The notes beneath the pieces were generated by a model. It ran no database searches and had not been told where the DNA came from. It saw only the letters and a program-made list of their open reading frames with translations. Both the position numbers and the translations under genes were made by a program. From Peromyscus leucopus (Eukaryota; Chordata; Mammalia; Rodentia; Cricetidae): a DNA stretch of 64,000 nucleotides. Position 1 is the first letter of the stretch. The number at the start of each line of letters is the position of its first letter. Below, in pieces: positions 1 through 49,048 of this stretch. Location: the NCBI RefSeq assembly GCF_004664715.2, contig NC_051068.1, forward strand, positions 129,352,716 to 129,416,715, in the 5' to 3' direction.

Positions 1-189
1 CACACTAGTTACCATCTAAAATAGTATGCACCTGAGAATTGCACAACTGAGTCACACAAAAAATTGCAAAAAATTCTCATGCTTTAAATAAGTGTATTTT
101 TTTTTTTTGGTGGCCTACATCTATAACTATCTAAGAGTACATTTAGACACTAACTCATCGTTTTAGGTAAGTTAGGAAACAATTTGATT

Positions 190-300
190 CTGATTTTGAG
201 ATGGTCTCCCATACTTCAGGCTGGCCTGAAACTTGCTGTGCAGAAGAAGAGAAAGACCTGCCTCTGCCTCCCAAGCAATGAGATTACAGTATGCTCTAGG
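190..300 (-). mobile_element. B1 SINE fragment
   Basis: Antisense B1: gagatggtctcc, caggctggcctgaaacttg, ctgcctctgcctcccaagc. Confidence 0.65.
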
Positions 301-349
301 ATACCAGGATCAAAATGCCAGTTCCCAATCCTGAGGTTTTTGTCTGTTC

Positions 350-470
350 ATTTCTTTTTGAGATAAGGATCTCAGACTGTAGCCCAAGTGGGGGGTCTTG
401 AACTTTGCAAAATTCTCCTGCCCAAGCATTCCAAAACCTGAGAATACAGGCATAAATAACTACACCTAGA
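350..470 (-). mobile_element. Old B1 SINE
   Basis: Diverged antisense B1: tttttgagataaggatctca through cctgagaatacaggcataa. Confidence 0.55.
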
Positions 471-661
471 AATCAAATATATCTGAAGGACAAATATTAT
501 CAATCTTAATAATAGTCTATTTCTAATCAAAACTGGGGAGGGGGCAGCCTTGTGAAATCTTCTCCTCAAATGCAAAACTCAAACCAAACAAATATAAGTA
601 TAGCAACTAGTTTAATTAATGTGGGTGGTAATGTATACATGTTTGTGTGTGTGTTCATGTA

Positions 662-835
662 TGGTGATACTTTATTTGTGCTGAAATGTGATTTTATTTG
701 TAAATAAAGTTGCCTGGGGATCAGAGCTAAGAGCAAGGCATTTAGCAGAAGTCCAGCAGTGGTGGCACACGCCCTTAATCTGATCACATGGCAGGCAGAA
801 TCTCTGTGTGTTCAAGGACACAGCCTGCTTTCCAC
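662..835 (+). mobile_element. LTR 5' fragment
   Basis: TGGTGATACTTTATTTG, then aataaagttgcctgggga and gtggtggcacacgccctta match the start of the LTR at 21377. The 3' half is missing. Confidence 0.65.
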
Positions 836-1142
836 CCCACTCCCACCTTTAAATTTGGCTTTTAAAAGAATTTTAATGACAAAAGCAATTTGGAAGCCAA
901 GCTAAACTAGCCAGTGAAGGGACTCATTCCGAAGTGCCTAATTCAGTAACTCAAACTCCATATAAATACATGGAGTATACGTATGTGGGGACATGTGTGT
1001 ATACACAACATATTATCTTTGATACAGAGAGTTCTTCTGTGATACCTGGTGTCAATATTTCTGCACACCTTATTTTTGAGATGAAGTACCTCATTGCATC
1101 TTGGAGGCAGGTCATCATCAGCCAGCAAGCTCTAGAGCACCT

Positions 1143-1489
1143 TGTTGCTGGAGGGCTTCTCTCCAGCTTCCACCAAGCCCCACAGTCCCACAATCCACTT
1201 ATAAAATAATCACTCAGACGCTTATAATACTTATAAACTGTATGGCCGTGGCAGGCTTCTTGCTAACTGTTCTTATAGCTTAAATTAATCCATTTCCATA
1301 AATCTATACCTTGCCACGTGGCTGGTGGCTTAACGGCGTCTTTACATGTTGTTTGTCCTGGCCGTGGCTGCAGTGTCCCTCTTTCCTTCTTCCTGTTTCC
1401 CCAATTCTCCTCTCTCCTTGTCCCGCCTATACTTCCTGCCTGGTCACAGGCCATCAGTGTTTTATTTACATAGAGTGATATCCACAGCA
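1143..1489 (-). mobile_element. LTR, same family as 35743-36095 and 37352
   Basis: Read on the minus strand it starts TGCTGTGGATATC, contains gtaaataaaacactg and ends near ctccagcaaca. The 347-bp length matches the complete copy at 35743-36095. Solo LTR by appearance. Confidence 0.7.
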
Positions 1490-2139
1490 GCACCTCCTCT
1501 CTCCACTTTCCAGTGTTGGGAACAAGCACTGCTCCACCAGGCTTTTGACTAACACAAGTGCTGGGGATCCAAACAAGAACTTCACTGAATGATCTCCCTA
1601 GTTCCATGGCTTAATTTTTGTGGCACCCAGCAGGGACTAAGACTCAAAATAAACCTAGCACCTTACCTCATCTCAAGCTTTTATCTCCACTGCTGCCTGG
1701 CAGTCACTTGTCATAATTCTGGAAAACTTTTTTGAAACTAGGAAAGACTAGTGATTAGTTTCAGGATTCGCTATTATCTGACAAAATCTTCTCATTTTGA
1801 AAACATCCTGTATAATACTGCTTTACTGCTGACATGGAAAAGTTAATTTATGTAGCATATTTTATTTTTTATTTCCAATTTTAACACGGCAATGTAAACT
1901 TTTTACTATAAAGATTATGCACTTAATGTTAAAAAACCTTAAGCTATATGAATACTGCCGAAGGTTGATAATATTTGTAAACCATTAAATGATAATAAAG
2001 ATGCCCCCTCTTTCCAGAGAAACTGCTGCACTGGAAACTGGGCAGCTTCTGAACAGATTTGGGATGTTCAGCCATCTAACTGTCAGCATACTAGTAGACA
2101 CTATAACAAGCAGCTCTGATACATGGAGAACACTTTGTT

Positions 2140-2292
2140 GTTGTTGTTTTCCCCCAGAGTTTCTCTGTGTAACAGTCCTGGCTGTCCTGGATCTTATTTT
2201 GTTGACCAGGCTGGCCTCGAACTCACTGAGATCCACTTGGCCTCTGCTTCCCAAGTACTGGGACTAAAGGTGTTTGCCACCACAGCCCGACT
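2140..2292 (-). mobile_element. B1 SINE
   Basis: Antisense B1: gtttctctgtgtaacagtcc, accaggctggcctcgaac, actgggactaaaggtg. Confidence 0.85.
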
Positions 2293-2814
2293 AGAGAACA
2301 CTTCTTAAGAAAGCTTTAATTGTTTCACTATGCTTCTAGAGCACAGGTATTATTCTTACTGAAAAAACACACGAACACTTAAATATATCTTCAATAAACA
2401 ATAAATTAAAATCACTGGCATGGCTCAAATGATCAATATATGAACACACAAAATACAAACTTGAAACAATCTCAACTGTTGGCAAAGGATAGGCACATTA
2501 AGTAGTAGTCTGTAATGCCATTAGCCACAATTGGCTCAGGCTAAAGCCCTAGAGCACTCTGATGACACTATCAAATAAGTAGTTTACAGCAGAGATGAGA
2601 TGATGATAACACTTCTGGGAAACAAAGAGTTAGGAAAGCAAGGCCAACATCTCTAAGGTGGAAAATGAGCATCTGTGTTGATGGTAGGTAATTTGAATGT
2701 AGAATGAAAAACAGCTATTTCTAGAATGATGGATGCCAAGGAAGAGTTTACACATTTGCATTGTATTTAAATGTTCATTAATATTTGTCAATATCTAAGT
2801 AAATATAACTGTGA

Positions 2815-2965
2815 GTCGGTTTGTTTATGGAGACAAGTTCTTACTCGGTAGTCCAGGCTGATCTGGAGCTCACTATGTAGCCCAGACTAGTCTCAAATTC
2901 AGAATGATCCTCCTGCCTAAGTCTCTCAATATTAAGGTTATAAACATGAGTTACAATGCCCGTCT
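2815..2965 (-). mobile_element. Old B1 SINE
   Basis: Diverged antisense B1: ggagacaagttcttactcgg, ctcactatgtagcccagac, attaaggttataaacatgag. Confidence 0.65.
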
Positions 2966-4794
2966 ATAACTATCACTGTAATACTTTCAACAATGAAGAA
3001 AACAAAACAGCTCAAATAGAAAAGAAATGGTGGGTCACTATGAATTATCACCTATCAAACCACAAAGGTGACTAACACATGCAGAAATCTGATCATCAAA
3101 CCTTAAACTAACAGATTGGCTGTTTTTACCAATGAACTATCACATTATTTATATCTTTTCCTTTATCAACTTAAATTGATGCTAGAAACATCTCAGAGAA
3201 CAAATCATGTCTTATTAAAACAATAGGACTTCTCTGCTCATATTTGAAAATTAGTTGCCACTTATAAACATTTACTTGTCTCTTTTTAAAATACACAAAG
3301 TTGTAAACTGAATCTAACTCAGTAACATTGTTTCCAGGGGCTATATGTAGTCTGATTATCAACAGTGGATCATAGGTAAAACCCTTTTTTCAACATTTTA
3401 ATTCTGCAGTGGTTTTGTATGTGTATAAGATAGTGCCCCAATCTACCTCTATATTATTTCATTAATTTAAAGCCAGTGCCAAAATTTATAGCACCCATTC
3501 AACTGATATAAAGACCAATACTTTAAGTTATGTAATACTAATCTGGGGGGAGGGGGAGTAAGAATACCATACTGTCTGTTAACAGTTGGGAGTAATAATT
3601 GTTGGGAATAAGAGGAAATATTTTCAGAATAACAAATCTCAATACCAGAAGGGCTTTACTTAAATGGCAGAGGCTGTGCTGGCTCATCACCACCCAGGTT
3701 TTAGCTTCCTTTCTTCTTCTTTTTCTTCTTCTTCTTTTTTTTTTTTAGAATGTAGAATGAAAAAAATTAAAAAAACATACATTTAAGATTAAAAAAAGTC
3801 AATAGTTCCTCCACTTTCTTCAAAAGGACAAATGTAAACAAACAAACAAGCAAACCCACCTTTTCATTAAAAGAAATGAAATGGTATTTTCCAGATGCTG
3901 GAGGACTAAAATTGTTTAGTATTGAAGGTAGAGAAGAATATTAGAACATATATTGGGATCATGACGACTGTCTTAGAGCAGTGTGACTGTTTCACTATTC
4001 ACAAGCATGGAGCACAAATACACAAGCAAAAAAACCCAAAACACATTTTTCTTCATCAAAACCAAGATGGCCACAACTTCAATAACCATAACAAAATACA
4101 AGTCAAAAAGCTACATTTGAAATTGGGAATAAACATAGTAAACATGATCTGCCTTCAAAGGCAGCAAGGAATGTATTTTATTGACTAGTTTTAGATGTCA
4201 GCTGTTATAAACATAAAAAAAAAAGTTGAATTGCAAACTGAAAATTTTAAAGAAAATCAAAATGTTCTCTCAGTAACATTTAATATAATAGTTTTTGCAG
4301 ATAAGCAATATTCTAAAACGAAAATGATACTGATTCAAATCAGGCTTTCACAAAAATAAACTGAGAATGTCTACAAAGCAAGTTCTCTGTGCTTGCTTGA
4401 ATTTTGTAAACAAGTGTGTTCAGAATTGAAACTACTTATTTCAGTAAACCCACCATCAATTGTAGCATTCATCTTTGAGAAAAGTCTAATATATATGTTA
4501 ATCTTCATGAGTGATATAGCCATCTTAGAAAACGTATGAGTAAACTGTAATGGTAAGAACAGATTAGCCTATCTTTATTTGATAATAAGTGTTACTTTCT
4601 GTCATGAAACAAAGTAGTACTTTCTGGATGACTTGATTGCTCATGTGTTTTTTGTTTCTTCCGTTAAGACATTAAATAAAATACATATAATAAACCATAG
4701 CCAAACACTTCTGTAACAAAAGGCAGGTGTGCCATGTCTTCAGCTGGACAGAGGAGTCCTTCTCACTCATTCCGTGAAGCTGGTGAAAGAACCA

Positions 4795-4852
4795 AAGCTT
4801 TTGCAGGATATGCAAGTGCTCTATCACTGAACTGCAGCCCCAGAAGATTTTT
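4795..4852 (-). mobile_element. ID-like SINE fragment
   Basis: Antisense ID head: gcaagtgctctatcactgaa then ctgcagccccag. Confidence 0.55.
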
Positions 4853-4889
4853 GTACTGCTTTAATAAGGCAGAATGTCTAATTTAAAAA

Positions 4890-5245
4890 AAATTATTTTT
4901 GTTTATGTATGTGTGTGCTTATATGAGTTTATGTGCACCGTGTGTGCAGGTGCTGGCAGAGGCCAGAGTTAAAGGCAATTTTGAGCTGCCTGATATAGGT
5001 GCTATGAACTGAAACAGGGCCCCCCTGGAAGAGCAATAAATGTTTTTTTTTTTTTTTTTTGGTTTTTCGAGACAGGGTTTCTCTGTGTAGCTTTGCTCCT
5101 TTCCTGGAACTCACTTTGGAGACCAGGCTGGCCTCGAACTCACAGAGATCCGCCTGGCTCTGCCTCCCGAGTGCTGGGATTAAAGGCGTGCGCCACCACC
5201 GCCCGGCCGCAATAAGTGCTCTTAACTGCTGAGCCTTCCAATTGT
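4890..5245 (-). mobile_element. B2/B3-type SINE interrupted by a B1
   Basis: Antisense B2/B3-type body at 4890-5042 and 5209-5245 (agtgctcttaactgctgagc), split by the B1 at 5043-5208. Confidence 0.7.
5043..5208 (-). mobile_element. Young B1 SINE with target duplication
   Basis: Full antisense B1 (T run, gacagggtttctctgtgtag ... gtgctgggattaaaggcgtg ... cgcccggc). Flanks gcaataaatg (5033-5042) and gcaataagtg (5209-5218) form a 10-bp target duplication with one mismatch. It is the least diverged SINE in the window and of cricetid type. Confidence 0.9.
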
Positions 5246-5584
5246 CCCATATTTTTAAATCAGCAAGTACTTTGATTTAAATGTCACCACTGAAAAAGGA
5301 CTAGGTGTTTCATTTTAAATGCATTAGTCTTAAAGTAATTCAAGACTCATAATTTATAAAGAGCTAGTTCTCAAGACCATAGCCATAGATATTTTATAAA
5401 CAAGCTCAATTCAAGGATTAGCTTCCAGCTTTCATCAGTTAACAACAAATACATAATTTTTCCAATTGCAAGAATTTTGGCTACCACTTGTTCATTCTCC
5501 ACATGCTACATAAGCATAATACACAATGTATTTTAAACTTATATTAGTTAAATCCTTATGTCAGTTCATATCTGTTGATACAGA

Positions 5585-5710
5585 AATATGTTGGGTGTGG
5601 TGGCACACAGTTTTAATCTTAGCACTTGACAGGCTAAGTGTATATCTTCAAGTTCCAGGCTAGCTAGGACTACATAGTGAGATTCTGTAGACTCTAAGAA
5701 CAAAAAATCC
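5585..5710 (+). mobile_element. B1 SINE
   Basis: Sense B1: gggtgtggtggcacacagt, ttaatcttagcacttgac, ggctagctaggactacatag. Confidence 0.75.
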
Positions 5711-5867
5711 AAAATATGTTCAGGTGAAACTGCAAGTAATGCAGAATTGTCAGACCACCCCAAATCTACCTTTCAACTAATACTATTTGTCCTCAGTAGG
5801 GTGACAAGAGTTAGGGAGACATTTTCTTGAATGTGCTCTTTACATTTAAAAGAAAGAAAAGAAATCA

Positions 5868-6054
5868 GGGCTGGAGAGATGGCTCAGGAGTTAGGAGCAC
5901 TTGAGTGTTTTTTCTTCCTCCAGAGCACTGAGGTTTGATCCCTGCACTCACATGTCGGCTCACAATCATTCATACTACAGTTACAAATGATCTGATACCT
6001 TCTTAGGACAAAGGGGCAAACACCCATACACATAAAATAAATAAACAAACAAAG
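5868..6054 (+). mobile_element. B2 SINE
   Basis: Sense B2: gggctggagagatggctcag, tttgatccctgcactcacat, ending cacataaaataaataaac. Confidence 0.85.
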
Positions 6055-6185
6055 TAATTCCTGTGACGGCTAACGTTAAGTTGATGGCTTTGTTTAAAAT
6101 TAAAATCTCTGTGCTTAAGAGAATTACAAATCAATATTAGACCTCTAAATGTAAAGAGATGTTAAAGATTCAATTTTTTTACTGC

Positions 6186-6392
6186 TGTTTGTAGTTCTGT
6201 AAACAAGCTTGTTTTTGCACGAGAGAACCTTTTGCTTGCACTAGAACAAATTGTAACTTTGTATTCTTTGCCTTTATAAACCCCTGACTGACATGCCTGG
6301 GCGCTGCATTCCGGATTCCCGAGCTTGTTAAAAGTTATTAATCGTCAGACCGGTGAATCTCTGAATGACCCCAAACCCATAAAATTTTCCAA
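6186..6392 (+). mobile_element. Probable solo LTR fragment
   Basis: It contains a TATA-like ctttataaacccc, then cattccggattcccgagctt and ttattaatcgtcagaccgg, the arrangement of a retroviral LTR promoter and R/U5. Boundaries and family uncertain. Confidence 0.45.
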
Positions 6393-6395
6393 GCC

Positions 6396-6585
6396 GGCGT
6401 GACAGCTCAGCAGGTAAAGACATTTACTGCCAAGCTGTACAACCTGAGTTCCAGCCCACTTGATGGAAAAAGAACCGATCCCCTCAAGTTGTTCTCTGTC
6501 CTCCAGAGGGGTACCATGGCACATGGAACCCTATAGGCGCACTCAAAAACACTAAAGTTAAGAGGAACGTAATATAAATCCAATT
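6396..6585 (+). mobile_element. B2-like SINE
   Basis: Sense tRNA-derived head (gtgacagctcagcaggtaaa, cctgagttcc) and B2-like body. Confidence 0.6.
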
Positions 6586-6599
6586 TCAGACGAAGAAAT

Positions 6600-6680
6600 T
6601 TGGTGCAGTGCTGGGCATGGAATTTACGGCCTTTCCCATGTTAGGAAAGCATTGTACCCTGGAGCTACATACCCGGTCAA
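6600..6680 (-). mobile_element. ID/B4-like SINE fragment
   Basis: Antisense: gtgctgggcatggaattta, gttaggaaagcattgtaccc, ggagctacatacccgg. Confidence 0.55.
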
Positions 6681-7195
6681 AGGAAGCCAAGGGCTACTTT
6701 TTCATAAGTGAATCAATCAATACTTTGTAAACACCGGGTGGAAACTAAGCAGTTAATAGCTACTTATTGAATAAAACTTTCATTCTGTATTTTCAACAGA
6801 AGCTCAATATTTAAATTTTCATTGTCAGAAATTATTTTTAAAACTGCATTAAACTGGACTACCCATAAGTTAGTGAAAAATGAGCTTCATAAGCGTGGGC
6901 TCAACTGCATAAAGTTAGTCTGTAAGCGGGCAGGATTCGAAGTCCAAGCTGCTAGCAACACACCGCAGCTTTTAGCGTCAGGTGGGGACACGTCTTTAAG
7001 GTTCAAGCTTCGTGCCACTCGCTGTCCTGTACTGTGTTATCAACCCAAGACAACCGACTCGCTGAGACAAGCAACCCTCAAGCCGGGCGCCCAGGGCTGC
7101 AGGCCGCGCCGCGCCTCGGGTTTCGTCGCCGCCACGTTCTGACGCGACGGTGGGCAGCGCAGTCCGTCCTCGACCGCGCAGTGTAGGAGCCCATG

Positions 7196-7208
7196 CCACC
7201 AGGAGGGC
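7196..7208 (+). promoter_or_regulatory. Weak CTCF-like motif beside the promoter
   Basis: ccaccaggagggc resembles the CTCF core with at least two mismatches, just inside the minus-strand donor. Reported only as a possible site. Confidence 0.15.
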
Positions 7209-7233
7209 CTCTCGGCCCGTAAGGAGCGCTTAC

Positions 7234-7330
7234 CCGAAAGAAGTTTCTCCTCAGTGTGAGGCTGCTGAGGGCAACGGAAGAGCTTGTCGGTCCTACGGCC
7301 CCGGGAGCTGGCGGTGACGACATCAGCGCG
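7234..7330 (-). other. SRSF11: Probable noncoding first exon of SRSF11 (5' end approximate)
   Basis: On the minus strand a good donor CGG|gtaagc has its last exon base at 7234. It is followed on the same strand by sequence without any SRSF11 coding motif. SRSF11 (an SR-related splicing factor with an RRM and RS domain) is the conserved head-to-head neighbour of LRRC40. No N-terminal SRSF11 coding sequence is visible in the window, so exon 1 should be 5' UTR only and the coding exons lie left of position 1. The start at about 7330 is a guess. Confidence 0.5.
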
Positions 7331-7404
7331 CGCAGCAATGGCAAGAGACGGAGCAAGGCAAAACGGAAGGGGCGGGGTGACCCAGCTGTGGCGCGGTGCT
7401 TTAG

Positions 7405-45285
<37,881 letters not shown>

Positions 45286-46071
45286 GTACAGCTGGCATCT
45301 TATTCTGGACTGGACAGAGTCAGCCTCCAATGACTGCTGTATTCCAGGTGTCACTATATTCATTCCCACTAAGTGTTTACAGTTTGTGAAGTGCTGTGAA
45401 CATTCAAAATGATGTTAACTGCAACACATCTTAAATGTTTTGCAAATTCATCCCTTATGACATTGCAAGAACTTTTTATTTCATGAAATTTATTATTTCC
45501 TAATGATAAGGCAACCATCTTTAGATCTGAGTTTCTCCTGGTTTTTTTTTTATTCCATATAATGTGAACTGAGCTAGGTGTATTAGGTATAAGTCAGCAA
45601 ATTTTTATTAAATATTATTCTTTGGTATTTAAAAGAAAATGAGACTTTTCATTGCCCAGGATAGGACTTGCTGTGTGGTCAGTGTCAATGCATGTTTATG
45701 TTTAGGGTTTTGGTTGTGACTTTTGATTTTTTTAAACTTCATATAGGTGTGGGTGTCCTTTGTTCTGACCTGGTACATCTTCCTGTTTCCAACACCGTGA
45801 GTCTAAAATCTGCTTACAGCCTGATTAAAGTTAGACTGGCAGTTTTACAGTAATTTCTAAAAGGGAATTAGTTATAAGCAAGCTTGATTTAATAAAAACC
45901 AAATATAAACATTGTTGTTTACATTGAAATTATCAAAAGCAGGTTTATGAGCCATCCTCGCTCACCATATGATTGTGTCAAGAAGCCAGTTCAATAGTAG
46001 CATGTGTCAGCGGGCGGAGGTAGAGAACTTGCAGGTGATTGAGGCTGTTGATGTTAGGAAAAGTCAGTGCT

Positions 46072-46103
46072 AATAAAGATACATGCTTCATGTTCATAAT
46101 AAA
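46072..46103 (+). terminator. LRRC40: Two tandem AATAAA poly(A) signals of LRRC40
   Basis: Canonical hexamers at 46072-46077 and 46098-46103, about 790 and 815 nt after the stop codon. They probably form the proximal cleavage region. Confidence 0.6.
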
Positions 46104-46226
46104 AGTTACATTTTTAAGATATTAGTACAGTGTTTTTGTTTTAAAAAGAAACACGCCTTTTCCATGTTACAGCTCCTTCAGAATCTGCTTCCATAGTAAA
46201 CCAGACACCATGTAATAAGGTGATGT

Positions 46227-46246
46227 TTTATTATTTATACAATAAA
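46227..46246. terminator. Opposed poly(A) signals, plus and minus strand
   Basis: Plus-strand AATAAA lies at 46241-46246. TTTATT at 46227-46232 is AATAAA on the minus strand. The two hexamers point at each other across 8 bp, as expected where convergent LRRC40 and LRRC7 transcripts could end. Use of the minus-strand signal is inference. Confidence 0.45.
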
Positions 46247-46600
46247 GAGACTTTTATGTTATTCAAAACACTTTTTTAAATACTGAAAAATTTGAGTACA
46301 ACAGAACCTAAAAAATGGCTCTGCTATACACCGCACAGCGCTATTATCTGTACAAAGCGCATCTGCTGATGCTTCCAGACTACACCCTACCCTTAACCCA
46401 TAGTGTTAGAGCATAAGACACAGCTGGAGAGTACAGATCACACTTGCAAAGTCACTGGCTTGGCAAAGTTGAAATACAGGTTAGTGGAACTTTGCACATT
46501 AAATTAAACAGCTTTCAAGGTTGTTATGGTCTCATATGGCAAAAACCATGAAGTACATTCACAATCTATGTTAGTAAATTAGTGTTTCTTCATTCAGTTT

Positions 46601-46608
46601 TATTTACA
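46601..46608 (-). promoter_or_regulatory. Candidate Pumilio element on the minus strand
   Basis: tatttaca reads TGTAAATA on the minus strand. Meaningful only if LRRC7 transcription reaches this far. Confidence 0.2.
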
Positions 46609-48902
46609 TCAATATGTAGTTCAACTAAAAAGTACTGTTAATCATGGTACATTTTTAACACATACAAAAATGACAACTTTTATATATAATTTTAAGCTCA
46701 AAATCACAATTATCTCAAAATATTAATTACAATACAGCCATTTCAATTAAACATATCATGGTTTGATTTTTTTATATAAAATGGTAAACTTTATTATTAA
46801 AGTAAGCAATTTGTTTTGAATTGGCTAGAGTACACCCAAGTAGAAAATCTAAATGTGATGTGTGAGGTGTTTGCTGCCCTCCCACCCAGTTTGTATAGAG
46901 CCACCTAGGCTAGCAAAGAGACAGAAAAGGCCCCAGTTTATAAATATTGAGCCTCATTTGCTAAACTGCCTTGGCTTCTTGGTTCTTCATAAAAGCTCTA
47001 CAAAGGGAGTCTCCATAGACTGCAGTGAAATGCATGCAACTATATACAGCGTGTAGAATGTCAGTTCACTGACACACATCAAAATGTCCACATAGACAGC
47101 AAAGGATGGACAGAAGGAGCACTTCACCTGCCTGTTGTCAGCTAGAACAGTTTTAGGAATGAGGTCCCAGGTTAAGCTCTGACTGGAGGAGCCCTGGTTA
47201 CTGTGGATGTGTTACCTGGGCACTGCACTTGTGTGGTGAAGCCAGATCCCATCAGAGAGTATTGGTCTAGAGACCCGAAGCTGCATCACCACTTAGGAAT
47301 CTCTCTTATACCATTTATGAGAGTGAAATATTTAACTAACTGGCTTATATGACCTCAGGAATTTGTGTGTGTTTGACACATGAAACATTAGAACTAACAG
47401 AATAAAGAAATAGATTTATCTCCCACAAATTACTAAGGGCAAAAATCATTGATCAAATAGTTTTGAAAATGAAAAATAAATTTTATGAATATTTAAAAAA
47501 GAGTTTGCAGTGTGTTTGTATAATTCTTTGCAAACCGCTTGGAAGTCCACCACTATCTTACATCAGAATCACTGTTCTGATGCTTAATATTTCTTTCCTG
47601 AAAAGAATGAGACCACAGTTCGTTTTTCATACACAGCTGAATGTGGGGTGCCCTTGGTGGCTGCTAGTAGGAAAGAAAATTCTGATTCTTGTAGTAACCT
47701 GTAGTGACCTTGCAATGGCCTTACCCTTTTCACATTTAATAGATCTGCCTCTGGCTTCCTGCTGGCCCTGGGGAGTGTTCTTCCCTCCTTATATAACTAG
47801 TGTCACATTCTCAAGCCGCCTTCAGTGCCTTCCATTCACTGAATGCAAAAAGAACTTGATTGCCTCTTCCAACAAAAATTATGTTGTTTGCCTGTCAGTT
47901 ACCTTTTCCTTTACTTCAAACAGACATCATAGTAAGGCTTGCTCTTTTGAGGAGGGAAGCAAAGGAAATGTCTAATAATCAGAGCAGAAATACGAAACAT
48001 TTGTTGCAGTCCATTGACACTGTCATCAAAGCATAACAAAGCTTCCTAAGAGTAAAACAGCACTCAGCTATCCTAATCTAAGCCAGATGTCTTCTTCTTG
48101 GTCTGAGACCAGTGAGTGCCCTCTGAGTGGAAAAATGAGTATTGAAAGTAATATTTATTTAAACAGTACATTCGGGCAAATACAGGAAATTCTTTATCTG
48201 CCTGAGAGATTCGTCTTGGTTTTTCCAGAGACTTTCAAAAACAAACAAAATCATGTAAGATTCCCAGCAAACTATTTTTGAGTGGAGGAATGGAAAGCTA
48301 TGAAAAACCATGTGGTTTGCCCATGTGTCAAGTGCTTTCCTTAGTCTAGCTATCAGGCAGTTCAGCTGACCTGTCATACCCAGGCATCATCCAACCTCAG
48401 ACTCCAGCTGTGCAAAACAAACTAGCAAAGAAAAATGTGTGTCTAAGAGACACAAAACCTGAGTTATAATAAAAGGTTTTAATATAAGAAACTTTTTAAT
48501 ATAGGAAAATAACCTTTGAACAGCCAAAAATACCTTTATACAATATAAGCAGCTAACTTGGTGCTTAAGTGTCTCATAGACTACGCAAGAAAGAGATCAT
48601 TTACATTTGATCGTTTTCCTAACTATAGTTGAGATAACCACATTTTATTTAATATCTATTTTCATTCCCCTGAATTAATTCATTTTCTTGAAAAAAAAAA
48701 TCTGCACATATTTGGGTAACTCCTGTTCAGCTTCTGACAGCCCTGTTGCTTCCTGGGCACTGAGGCAGTAGTTGGGGCTGTCAGTGCCAAGCCACAGAGG
48801 AACCTGAAGTTTAAAACATTTGATCTTGGGGTTGGGCTTTCTGTAAGCTCCTCTCCCCTTTCTCCATCTCTATACTCCATTTCCTTTGCTTCAGTAGATT
48901 TT

Positions 48903-49048
48903 TTTAGGTGCTAGGAATTGGACCTAGTACCTGCATTCCCAGTCCCTGCAAGATCTTATTATGTAGCCCAGACTGGCCTCAAACTTGTAACACTTCTGAC
49001 TTAGTCCCTCATTGCTGGGATCGCAGGTGTAAGTACTTCACCAAGTCG
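48903..49048 (-). mobile_element. B4-like SINE (ID + B1 parts)
   Basis: Antisense: ggtgctaggaattggaccta followed by tatgtagcccagactggcct and attgctgggatcgcaggtgt. Confidence 0.6.

Larger units (their letters stand above)
1..7233 (-). other. SRSF11: Probable SRSF11 intron 1, no coding exon seen
   Basis: No reading frame resembling SRSF11 or any other protein appears on either strand. The interval holds the SINE and LTR fragments listed separately. The unique-looking stretches 1490-2130, 2300-2810 and 2970-4780 show no feature I can support beyond short A/T tracts. Confidence 0.45.
45286..46265 (+). other. LRRC40: LRRC40 3' UTR (end approximate)
   Basis: AT-rich, repeat-free sequence follows the TGA. 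Three AATAAA hexamers at 46072-46077, 46098-46103 and 46241-46246 offer alternative ends. I set the limit about 20 nt after the last one by inference. Which site is used cannot be read from sequence alone. Confidence 0.7.

Noticed and set aside
6905..6965. tRNA-like segment (caggattcgaa resembling an inverted T-arm)
   Set aside because: No cloverleaf or matching acceptor stem could be formed; a single short motif is not enough.
47463..47975. 170-codon open frame on the plus strand, the longest in the window
   Set aside because: No recognisable domain, poor ATG context, AT-rich composition, no splice or promoter context; it lies in probable LRRC7 3' UTR on the opposite strand.
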